Shown: positions 56,651-64,000 of the stretch, piece after piece
Layout: each line of letters starts with the position of its first letter
Position numbering within the stretch: the stretch's first letter is position 1
Notes under the pieces: model-generated
Told to the model about the DNA's origin: nothing
What the model saw: the letters and a program-made list of their open reading frames with translations, nothing else
Database searches by the model: none
Source: Devosia neptuniae
GTDB lineage: Bacteria > Pseudomonadota > Alphaproteobacteria > Rhizobiales > Devosiaceae
Assembly (NCBI RefSeq): GCF_025452235.1
Contig: NZ_CP104965.1
Span: 1,488,001 to 1,552,000 of the forward strand
DNA: 64,000 nt
Reading direction: 5' to 3'
Program-made: the position numbers and the translations under genes

Positions 56651-58315
56651 TTGAAATTCGACTTGCCCCTGATTTCCCCGCCGCTGCGGACGATCCTTTC
56701 GAACTATCTCAAGACAGCCCGGCTGGTGCTGTTGGCCGTGCTCGTCACCACCCTGCTGGGTACGCTTACCTCTATCAGCGCGCCTTACCTGTTTTCCCGC
56801 CTGATCGATCAACTCACGTCGGCGTCAATGGCCGGCGGCCTGCTTTGGGCCTTCATGGCCTATGCCGTGCTGATGGGGGCCGCCTACACGTTCCAGCGCA
56901 TGTCGAGCTTTCTGACCTTCATGACGTCGGAGAGCCTCAACTTTGTCACCTCGACCGCGTTCTTTGCCCGGCTGCTCGAGAAAACCTCAGACTTTTTTCT
57001 CGAGCACAACCCCGCCGAGATCGAGAGCGCCCAGCAGAAGGGCGCCAGTGCGCTCAATATCGTGGTGCAGTTTGCCCTCGCCGCCGTGCTTCCCAGCATC
57101 GCCCAGCTCATCCTTGCCCTGGGCCTGTTGGGCACCGTGCTGGATCTGGATATCGCGCTGATCGTTTTCGGCTATGGCGTGGTCTATGTGGCGCTCGTTA
57201 CCCGCGCCGCCTCGGTAACGCGGCCCCACCTGGACGAAGCCATCGAGCAATCCCAGGCCAGTTCGCGCTTCGTCGGTAACGCAATTTCCTCGATGGACAC
57301 CCTGCGCCAGTTCCAGTCCGACCGCTGGATGATCGGCCAATTCAACGATCGGGAGCGCACGGTTCTGGACGCCTTCGGCCGCTATGCGATGATCCAGGTG
57401 CGCTATGCTTTCGTCTTCGGTCTGGCGCTCACCGCCCAGTTTGCCATCACCCTTTGGCTGCTGGTGCCGCGCGTTGCGGCGGGCGAGCTGACGGTCGGGG
57501 ATCTCGTGCTGTTCAATACGCTGCTGCTCCAGCTCAACATTCCCTTCCAGATGATGGGCCAGGCGATCCAGCAATTTGCCCAATCCTATTCCAACTTTGT
57601 GCCCTTTGCCCGCATGTGGCAGGCCGAGAGCCATGACGATCCGGACAGCACGCGCAGCTTTGCGGTGACCGAAGGCGTTATCGCGTTCACCGACGTGTCC
57701 TATCTCTACGGCAATGGCCGCGGGGTTTGCGGGGTGAATTTCACGGCCCGGCGCGGGACCATTACCTATATCATCGGCGATACCGGCTCGGGCAAATCCA
57801 CGCTCTTCAAGCTGCTGCTGAAAGCCATGCGTCCCGCCACCGGCAGCATCACCATCGATGGGGTGGATCTGGGTTCCATCGCGGGCGCCGACTGGTTTGC
57901 CCATGTCGCGGCGGTGCCGCAGGACATCGTGTTGTTGAACGATACCCTCGCGACCAACATCGTGCTCGGCCGCCCGTTCGACCAGGCCCGGCTGCGGCGG
58001 GCCGCCGAACGCGCCGCCATTCTGGGCTTCATCGAAGGTCTTGAATCCGGCTTTCAAACAATGGTCGGCGAACGGGGCCTCAAGCTCTCGGGCGGGGAAC
58101 GCCAGCGCATCGCCATTGCCCGTGCGCTCTATGCCGATCCGGCCATCGTGCTGCTGGACGAAGCAAGCTCGGCGCTCGATGCGGAAACCGAAAAAGACAT
58201 CATGGACCAATTGCGCCGCCTCCGTGACGAGGTCACCATTATCGCCATCACCCACCGGCTCAGCGTCATCGCCGCCGACGACAATGTGGTCAGGATCGGC
58301 AGTACGCCGACATAA
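56651..58315 (+). CDS. ABC-type half-transporter (permease fused to ATPase)
   Basis: A 554-residue protein with an N-terminal six-helix ABC transmembrane domain (about 20-310) and a C-terminal nucleotide-binding domain (about 340-550). Walker A is IIGDTGSGKSTLFKLLL, the signature LSGGERQRIAIARALY and Walker B IVLLDEASSALD, with the H-loop in AITHRLSVI. As a half-transporter it should work as a homodimer. The substrate is unknown; lipid, peptide or drug export is typical. The start is TTG at 56651 with GGGGAGA about 10 nt upstream. Longer in-frame readings to 56312 run antisense through the cupin gene. Confidence 0.9.
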   Translation: MKFDLPLISPPLRTILSNYLKTARLVLLAVLVTTLLGTLTSISAPYLFSRLIDQLTSASMAGGLLWAFMAYAVLMGAAYTFQRMSSFLTFMTSESLNFVTSTAFFARLLEKTSDFFLEHNPAEIESAQQKGASALNIVVQFALAAVLPSIAQLILALGLLGTVLDLDIALIVFGYGVVYVALVTRAASVTRPHLDEAIEQSQASSRFVGNAISSMDTLRQFQSDRWMIGQFNDRERTVLDAFGRYAMIQVRYAFVFGLALTAQFAITLWLLVPRVAAGELTVGDLVLFNTLLLQLNIPFQMMGQAIQQFAQSYSNFVPFARMWQAESHDDPDSTRSFAVTEGVIAFTDVSYLYGNGRGVCGVNFTARRGTITYIIGDTGSGKSTLFKLLLKAMRPATGSITIDGVDLGSIAGADWFAHVAAVPQDIVLLNDTLATNIVLGRPFDQARLRRAAERAAILGFIEGLESGFQTMVGERGLKLSGGERQRIAIARALYADPAIVLLDEASSALDAETEKDIMDQLRRLRDEVTIIAITHRLSVIAADDNVVRIGSTPT

Positions 58316-58400
58316 CGCCGTTGAGGGAGACGGGCGGGGCGTTTCGCGTTACCATTATTGATAATGATGGCTGATGATTTTTGAAACCGAGGTCTTTTCA

Positions 58401-59381
58401 ATGGCGATGAGCGTGCTTTTTATTGGTGGTACGGGGCAGATTTCCTATCCCTGCGTCGAGCGGGCGGTGGCAGCGGGGCATGAGGTCAGCGTCTATAATC
58501 GGGGCAAAAGGGGCGGGGCGCTGCCGGCGGGGGTGACCTCGATCATCGGCGAGCTTGGCGGGCCGGACTATGCCGAATTGGCCAAGGCCAGGTATGACGT
58601 GGTGTGCCAGTTCATCGCGTTCACGCCTGATCAGGTGGCGCGGGATATCGAGGTGTTTTCCGGCCATTGCGGGCAATATGTCTTCATCTCGTCGGCCTCG
58701 GTCTACGAAAAGCCGGCGCGCCATTATGTGATCACCGAGCAGACCCCGGCGATCAATCCCTACTGGCCCTATAGCCAGGCCAAGATTGCCTGCGAAGACC
58801 TGCTCAAGGGGACGCAAGAGCTGGACTGGACCATTGTCCGCCCTAGCCACACCGTGCGCACCGGCCTGCCCATCATGATGGGCGACGCCGACATCATGGC
58901 GCGGCGCATGCTGGATGGGGAGCCCACGATCGTGGCGGGGGATGGTCATACACCCTGGACGCTGACCCGGTCGGTGGATTTTGCGGTGCCGTTTGTGGGG
59001 CTGTTCGGCAAGCCGGCGGCCTTGAACGAGATTTTCCACATCACCAATGATCGCGCCCATATCTGGGACGATATCCAGAAGGCCATTGGCCGGCTGCTCG
59101 GCGTCGAGGCCAGAATTGTGCATGTGCCGACCGATACGCTGATCCGGTATAACCCCGACTGGGTGGGGCCGCTGGTGGGGGACAAGGCCTGGACGGCGAT
59201 CTTTGACAATTCCAAGGTCAAGAGCGTGGCGGGGGATTTCAGCTGCGCGCAAAGCCTTGATGAGATCCTGGCCGAGCCGATCATGCATCTCAAGCAACGC
59301 CTGGCCGCCAATCGTCCGCCCAAGGGCGAGTTCGATGCGCTGGTCGACCGGATTTGCCAGGCGCAATTGGCGCTGGGCTAG
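58401..59381 (+). CDS. NAD-dependent epimerase/dehydratase family protein
   Basis: A 326-residue short-chain (extended) dehydrogenase-like protein. The Rossmann motif is VLFIGGTGQIS near residue 5. YVFISSASVYEKP and the catalytic YxxxK (YSQAK) motif follow. The C-terminal half is of the type found in sugar-nucleotide or isoflavone-reductase-like enzymes. The substrate is not defined. I chose the ATG at 58401 with GAGG 9 nt upstream; the Met at 58407 is an alternative. It follows the ABC transporter by 85 bp. Confidence 0.85.
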   Translation: MAMSVLFIGGTGQISYPCVERAVAAGHEVSVYNRGKRGGALPAGVTSIIGELGGPDYAELAKARYDVVCQFIAFTPDQVARDIEVFSGHCGQYVFISSASVYEKPARHYVITEQTPAINPYWPYSQAKIACEDLLKGTQELDWTIVRPSHTVRTGLPIMMGDADIMARRMLDGEPTIVAGDGHTPWTLTRSVDFAVPFVGLFGKPAALNEIFHITNDRAHIWDDIQKAIGRLLGVEARIVHVPTDTLIRYNPDWVGPLVGDKAWTAIFDNSKVKSVAGDFSCAQSLDEILAEPIMHLKQRLAANRPPKGEFDALVDRICQAQLALG

Positions 59382-59524
59382 GCGGATTGCAGCGCGGCAC
59401 CTGGCCTTTGGGCGGTGCCGCGCCACCGAATCTGGCGGCCACCGGCGCTGGGAACGCGGGCTGTAAGCATCGCGCGGGATTATTGAAGGCCCGTCGCTGC
59501 ATGCCTGCTGCACCGTCAGCGCAT

Positions 59525-59566
59525 TTGACAAATGGTGCTTGCCCCAATTAATTTCCGACTAGTCGG
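59525..59566 (+). promoter_or_regulatory. Promoter and palindromic operator of the tetR-RND efflux genes
   Basis: A perfect -35 box TTGACA (59525-59530), a 17-bp spacer and TTAATT (59548-59553) are followed at once by the perfect 12-bp palindrome CCGACTAGTCGG (59555-59566). The palindrome overlaps the expected transcription start and lies 20 bp before the tetR ATG. This is the classic position for autorepression by an AcrR-type regulator. The rest of the 205-bp gap from 59382 holds nothing recognisable. Confidence 0.75.
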
Positions 59567-59586
59567 TCAATAACCCCAGCAGTATC

Positions 59587-60156
59587 ATGGCGCGCCCCAG
59601 GACAATCGATCTCGACCGAGTTCTCGATGCCGGGGAACGGGTGGTCATCCGCGATGGCGCGTCAAACCTGACCCTTGATGCGGTGGCCGCCGAGGCCGGC
59701 ATCAGCAAGGGCAGCGTGCTCTATGACTGCAAGAGCAAGCATGCGCTGATCCAGGCGATCATCGAGCGCAAGATCGCGACCGAAGACAAGAAAACCGAAG
59801 CCGCCGTCGCCCAGCTGAGCGGCCAGAAGAATGCCGAGATTCGCGGGCGCATTGCGGTTGCCGCAGGTTGGCTGGGGGAAGAGGCCGAGCCGGTCGCCCT
59901 GCAATTGTGTTCGGCGCTGGCCCAGGATGAAGATCTGCAATGCCTGGTACGGGCGAGCGTGAACCAGGCTCTGACTAAAGTGGCCGATACCTCGGAAAAT
60001 CCGCGTGCGGCCCTCGTCGCCCTGCTGGCGCTGGAGGGGCTGCGGTCCATGCATCTGATGGGTTTTCACAAGTGGTCCCCGGCCGAGTTTACCGGGCTGC
60101 TCGCCGAAATCGAACGTATCGCAATGACGCAGGGTGATAGCCCCGCACCAGCCTAA
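59587..60156 (+). CDS. TetR/AcrR family repressor of the adjacent RND efflux pump
   Basis: A 189-residue regulator. The HTH region NLTLDAVAAEAGISKGSVLYDCKSKHALIQAII (about 27-59, given in two parts in the protein) follows the TetR pattern. The ligand domain is alpha-helical with two cysteines. It is the first gene of a probable three-gene unit with a membrane-fusion protein and an RND pump. The palindrome just upstream suggests it represses itself and the pump until a drug-like ligand binds. Confidence 0.9.
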   Translation: MARPRTIDLDRVLDAGERVVIRDGASNLTLDAVAAEAGISKGSVLYDCKSKHALIQAIIERKIATEDKKTEAAVAQLSGQKNAEIRGRIAVAAGWLGEEAEPVALQLCSALAQDEDLQCLVRASVNQALTKVADTSENPRAALVALLALEGLRSMHLMGFHKWSPAEFTGLLAEIERIAMTQGDSPAPA

Positions 60157-60257
60157 TTCTCTTTCTCAATCTCGCGTAGTTCCGGCTGTCCCACCGCCAT
60201 CAGGCGCGCCTGGGTAGGCCTCCCTTTGTCCGTTCTGCCAAAATTTGGATATTCATC

Positions 60258-61454
60258 ATGAAGGCGATTAGCTCCCTGGCCAAGGCTGCAAGCGTGCTCG
60301 CGCTGCTGACTTTTATTGCAGCCTGCACCGAGTCCAACAGCGCGCCCCAGGCCGCCCCCGGCGCGCCACCTCCGATGCCGGTCAGCTTCGTCGAGGCTAA
60401 ACCCGAGCAATTGGCGATCACCAATCAATTGCCGGGCCGGATCGCCCCGACCCGCATTGCCGAGGTTCGCCCGCGCGTTTCGGGCATCATCATCGAACGG
60501 GTGTTCGAGCAGGGCAGCACGGTTGAGGAAGGCGATGTGCTCTATCGCATCGATCCTGCACCGTTCCAGCTGCAGGTCGACAGCGCCCAGGCCAGCCGCG
60601 ACCGCGCTTTGGCGCAGCAGACGCAGGCCCGCCAGCAGGCCGCCCGCGCCATCGCTTCGCGCGAACGCAATATCGGCACCGAGCAGAATGCCGACACGGC
60701 CGAAGCGGCCCTGGCGTCAGCCAATGCCGATGTGGCGCTGGCGGAAGTGGCGCTGGCCCAGGCCAAGCTCAATCTTGAATATGCCGAGGTCAAGGCGCCG
60801 ATTTCGGGCCGTATCGGGGGCGCATTGGTCACCGAAGGGGCGCTGGTCAATGCCGGCAGCGGGGAGAACCTGGCCATCATCCAGCAGCTCGACCCGGTCT
60901 ATGCCGATTTCACCCAGCCCTCCAACGAGATGCTGCGGCTGCGCAAAGCGCTCGAAGACGGCACCCTGGCCAGTCTGGCGCCGGGCGAGGCCAGCGTCAA
61001 ACTGCTGATGGACGATGACAGCACCTATGCCCATGCCGGGCGCCTGCTGTTCTCGGGCGCGGCAGTCGATGCCAGTACTGGTCAGGTGACCCTGCGCGCC
61101 GAAATCCCCAATCCCGATGATAATCTGCTGCCCGGCATGTATGTGCGGGTGTTGCTGGACCAGGGCGTGCAAAGCGGCGCTTTTGCCGTGCCGCAGCAGG
61201 CAGTGCAGCGGGATGCCGGCGGGCAGTCCCAGCTCTATATCGTGGGCGCGGACAATGTCGTGGAATTGCGCACGGTCACTGTCGGGCGCTCGATCGGCTC
61301 CCGCTCGGTGATCGAGCAGGGCCTGATTGCCGGCGACCGGGTGGTTGTCGAGGGCGTGCAGAAAATCCGGCCGGGCTCTCCGGTCGCGCCAGAACCATGG
61401 ACGCCACCCGAAGCGGTGGCCGCGGCTGAGGCTGCTAAAACTCCCGCAAGCTAA
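60258..61454 (+). CDS. RND efflux periplasmic adaptor subunit (AcrA-like lipoprotein)
   Basis: A 398-residue membrane-fusion protein. The signal peptide ends in a lipobox, FIAAC, with the lipidated Cys at about residue 22. The barrel-sandwich and coiled-coil parts are clear: EVRPRVSGIIIERVFEQGS, the long Gln/Ala-rich helical hairpin at about 105-170, and KAPISGRIGGALVTEG. The adaptor links the RND pump to a TolC-like channel, not encoded here. It begins 101 nt after tetR and ends 11 nt before the pump gene. Confidence 0.94.
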   Translation: MKAISSLAKAASVLALLTFIAACTESNSAPQAAPGAPPPMPVSFVEAKPEQLAITNQLPGRIAPTRIAEVRPRVSGIIIERVFEQGSTVEEGDVLYRIDPAPFQLQVDSAQASRDRALAQQTQARQQAARAIASRERNIGTEQNADTAEAALASANADVALAEVALAQAKLNLEYAEVKAPISGRIGGALVTEGALVNAGSGENLAIIQQLDPVYADFTQPSNEMLRLRKALEDGTLASLAPGEASVKLLMDDDSTYAHAGRLLFSGAAVDASTGQVTLRAEIPNPDDNLLPGMYVRVLLDQGVQSGAFAVPQQAVQRDAGGQSQLYIVGADNVVELRTVTVGRSIGSRSVIEQGLIAGDRVVVEGVQKIRPGSPVAPEPWTPPEAVAAAEAAKTPAS

Positions 61455-61465
61455 GGTCGTTTTTT

Positions 61466-64000
61466 ATGGCACAATTCTTTATCGGCCGGCCCATCTTTGC
61501 ATGGGTCGTGGCCATCTTCATCATGCTGGCGGGCATTATCGCCCTGCCGATGCTGCCCATCGCGCAATATCCCAATGTGGCCCCGCCACAGGTCACCATC
61601 AACGCCGTCTATCCGGGTGCCTCGCCCGAGGACATGTATCAAAGCGTGACCCGGCCGATCGAAGAGGAAATGAACGGCGTCGAAGGCGCCATGTATTTCG
61701 AATCCACCTCGGATTCCTCGGGTTCGGTGACCGTTACCGTCACGTTCGAGCCGGGCACGGAATCGAGCCAGGCGGCGACGGATGTGCAGAATGCCGTCCG
61801 CCGGGTTGAATCGCGCCTGCCGCAGATCGTGACGCAGCAGGGTATCCAGGTGCAGGAAGCCGGCAGCGGCTTTCTGATGCTGGTGGGCCTGCTCTCCACC
61901 GACGGTTCGCTCGACGCCGTGGGCCTGGGCGATTATCTCAGCCGCAACGTGCTGGGCGAAATCCGCCGGGTCGAAGGTGTCGGCCGGGCGCAATTGTTCG
62001 CCTCCCAGCGCGCCATGCGCGTCTGGGTCGACCCCGACAAGATGAGCAGCCTCAACCTTACTACCCAGGAAGTGACCGCCGCGATCCAGTCCCAGAATGC
62101 CCAGGTTACGGCCGGGCGGATCGGGGCACAGCCCAATCCGATCACCCAGCAGGTGTCGGCCACGGTGCTGGTCAGCGGGCAATTGCGCTCGCCCGAAGAG
62201 TTCGGCGCGGTGGTGCTGCGGGCCAATCCGGATGGATCCTCGGTTCGCCTGCGCGATGTGGCGCGGATCGAAGTGGGGGCGGAGAGCTACAATTTCTCTA
62301 CCCGCATCAATGGGCAGCCCGCCGCGGCGCTGGCCGTGCAGCTGTCCCCGTCGGGCAATGCGCTATCGACCTCCGAGGGCGTTCGCCATCGCATGGAGGA
62401 ACTGGCCGAGTTCTTCCCGCCGGGCGTGGAATATACCATTCCCTACGATACCTCGCCCTTCGTCGAAGTCTCCATCGAGAAGGTGCTGCACACGCTTGTC
62501 GAGGCCATTGGCCTCGTCTTTATCGTGATGTTCATTTTCCTGCAGAACTTCCGCTACACGCTGATCCCGACGCTGGTGGTGCCGGTGGCGCTGCTGGGAA
62601 CGCTGGCCATCATGCTGGCGACAGGATTTTCCATCAACGTTCTGACCATGTTCGCCATGGTGCTGGCGATCGGCATTCTGGTGGATGACGCTATCGTCGT
62701 GGTGGAGAATGTCGAGCGCATCATGGCCGAGGAGGGGCTGTCGCCCAAGGACGCCACGCGCAAGGCGATGAAGCAGATTACCGGCGCCATTATCGGCATT
62801 ACGCTGGTGCTGTCGGCGGTGTTCGTGCCCATGGCCTTCTTCCCCGGCGCCGTCGGGGTGATCTATCAACAGTTCAGCATCACCATGGTGGCCTCGATCC
62901 TGATCTCTGGATTCCTGGCCCTGTCGCTGACGCCGGCGCTATGCGCCACCTTCCTCAAGCCCATCAAGCCGGGCCATCACGAGCGGAAGGGTCCGTTCGG
63001 CTGGTTCAACCGCGGACTGAAAAACACGACCAATGGCTATTCCAGGGGCGTTGGCTGGCTGATCAACCGCACCGGCCGCTTCATGGTGGTCTATCTCGCG
63101 TTGCTGGTCGGGCTGGGCTGGGGTTTCCTGCAATTGCCGTCGGACTTCCTGCCCAATGAGGACCAGGGTTTCGTCATCGTCGACATGCAGGCGCCACCCG
63201 AGGCCAGCAGCAATCGGGCCCGCGAAGTGGCCAACCAGGTGGAGCAAATCTTCGGCCAGGAAGCGGCCGTCGAAAACACCGCCGTGGTCAATGGCTTCAG
63301 CTTTTCGGGCGCCGGCGACAATGCGGGCCTGGCCTTCATCACCTTCAAGGACTGGAGCGAACGCGACGCCAATAATTCGGCGCAGGCGATTGCCAACCGC
63401 GCCAATGGCGCCCTGTTCGGGCTCAAGGACGCGATCTCCTTCGCGCTCTCGCCGCCTGCTATCCAGGGCTTGGGGACCTCGAGCGGCTTTACCTTCCGCT
63501 TGCAGGATCGTGCGGGGCTGGGCCAGGCAGCGCTGCTCGCGGGCAGCGATCAATTGATGGCGGCGGCATCGCAAAGCCCGATCCTGGCAGGTCTGCGCGT
63601 CGAAGGCATGCCGGCGGCAGCGCAGGTGAACCTGGTGATCGACCGCGAAAAGGCTAATACGCTGGGCGTAACCTTTGCGGCGATCAATGCGACGATCTCG
63701 TCCAATCTGGGCTCGTCCTACGCCAATGACTTCCCCAATGCGGGGCGGATGCAGCGGGTGACCGTGCAGGCGGACCAGGACCAGCGCATGCAGGTCGATG
63801 ACCTGCTCAAGCTGGATGTGCCCAATAGTTCGGGCGGCATGGTGCCCCTGTCGTCCTTTGCGACGGCGGAATGGCAGCGCGGCTCGTCCCAGGTGGTGGG
63901 CTATAACGGCTATCCGGCGGTCCGCATCGGCGGGGCGGCAGCACCGGGCTATTCATCAGGCGACGCCATTGCCGAGATGGAACGGCTGGTGGGCGAATTG
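61466..64000 (+). CDS. RND multidrug efflux permease (AcrB-like), 3' end beyond the window
   Basis: The first 845 codons are open and in frame to the right edge; the family is about 1040 residues. The N-terminus AQFFIGRPIFAWVVAIFIML is TM1 of AcrB-type pumps. The proton-relay aspartates fall at residues 407 and 408 in LVDDAIVVVENVER, the same numbering as in E. coli AcrB. The second porter half begins normally, with VIVDMQAPPEAS. The pump exports hydrophobic drugs or metabolites by proton antiport. AAGG lies about 9 nt before the ATG. No frameshift is seen in the part present. Confidence 0.95.
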   Translation, partial: MAQFFIGRPIFAWVVAIFIMLAGIIALPMLPIAQYPNVAPPQVTINAVYPGASPEDMYQSVTRPIEEEMNGVEGAMYFESTSDSSGSVTVTVTFEPGTESSQAATDVQNAVRRVESRLPQIVTQQGIQVQEAGSGFLMLVGLLSTDGSLDAVGLGDYLSRNVLGEIRRVEGVGRAQLFASQRAMRVWVDPDKMSSLNLTTQEVTAAIQSQNAQVTAGRIGAQPNPITQQVSATVLVSGQLRSPEEFGAVVLRANPDGSSVRLRDVARIEVGAESYNFSTRINGQPAAALAVQLSPSGNALSTSEGVRHRMEELAEFFPPGVEYTIPYDTSPFVEVSIEKVLHTLVEAIGLVFIVMFIFLQNFRYTLIPTLVVPVALLGTLAIMLATGFSINVLTMFAMVLAIGILVDDAIVVVENVERIMAEEGLSPKDATRKAMKQITGAIIGITLVLSAVFVPMAFFPGAVGVIYQQFSITMVASILISGFLALSLTPALCATFLKPIKPGHHERKGPFGWFNRGLKNTTNGYSRGVGWLINRTGRFMVVYLALLVGLGWGFLQLPSDFLPNEDQGFVIVDMQAPPEASSNRAREVANQVEQIFGQEAAVENTAVVNGFSFSGAGDNAGLAFITFKDWSERDANNSAQAIANRANGALFGLKDAISFALSPPAIQGLGTSSGFTFRLQDRAGLGQAALLAGSDQLMAAASQSPILAGLRVEGMPAAAQVNLVIDREKANTLGVTFAAINATISSNLGSSYANDFPNAGRMQRVTVQADQDQRMQVDDLLKLDVPNSSGGMVPLSSFATAEWQRGSSQVVGYNGYPAVRIGGAAAPGYSSGDAIAEMERLVGEL

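Overview
The window is GC-rich, gene-dense chromosomal DNA from an alphaproteobacterium, most likely a Hyphomicrobiales member close to Devosia. This is inferred from protein style and gene order, not from a database search. Supporting signs are an F1-only atpHAGDC operon beside xerC and priA, sdhCDAB, the chain rplU-rpmA-(GNATs)-obgE-proB-proA-nadD-rsfS-rlmH-envC-ctpA-yibQ-rppH, an L21 protein with a long Ala/Lys-rich tail, and an Omp25/31-type barrel.

Layout. 1-1.2 kb: end of a hydrolase-like gene, a DUF899 gene and a small membrane protein. 1.5-5.3 kb: succinate dehydrogenase operon with an extra small secreted Cys protein between sdhA and sdhB, closed by a strong terminator. 5.3-9.6 kb: palindromic intergenic repeats, a secreted protein built of six near-identical Cys repeats, an EamA transporter, xerC and a small DUF1127-like gene. 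9.7-12.5 kb: priA (frameshifted) and a BrnT/BrnA toxin-antitoxin pair. 12.7-17.8 kb: ATP synthase F1 operon. 18-20.2 kb: a PAS-containing chemoreceptor. 20.2-36.4 kb: a long minus-strand block of housekeeping genes for RNA decay, cell-wall hydrolase control, ribosome maturation, NAD and proline synthesis, ObgE and L27/L21. It is interrupted by a VapBC-type pair and expanded by four tandem GNAT genes.

36.5-64 kb is more accessory: tRNA-Ser(CGA), an outer-membrane barrel, a DUF4139 protein, a FemAB-like transferase divergent from a Wzx-like flippase, and a minus-strand operon of a class III aminotransferase, a peptide ABC transporter and an EamA permease, preceded by a TetR regulator. Next come an erythromycin-esterase/phosphoribosyltransferase pair, a GlxA-type regulator divergent from a membrane-anchored DJ-1/PfpI protein, a cupin, an ABC half-transporter, an NAD-dependent epimerase-like protein, and a tetR-acrA-acrB efflux operon whose pump gene runs off the right edge.

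Three genes (priA, rlmH and the dppD-like gene) each need a one-base frame correction to give a normal family protein. Two of the breaks lie in homopolymer runs of housekeeping genes, so residual assembly indels are the simplest explanation. No CRISPR array, insertion sequence, prophage or rRNA was seen. The most promising less-described items are the six-repeat Cys protein, the small Cys protein inside the sdh operon, the ATGA-linked GNAT cluster between rpmA and obgE, and the GlxA/DJ-1 divergent pair with its palindrome.
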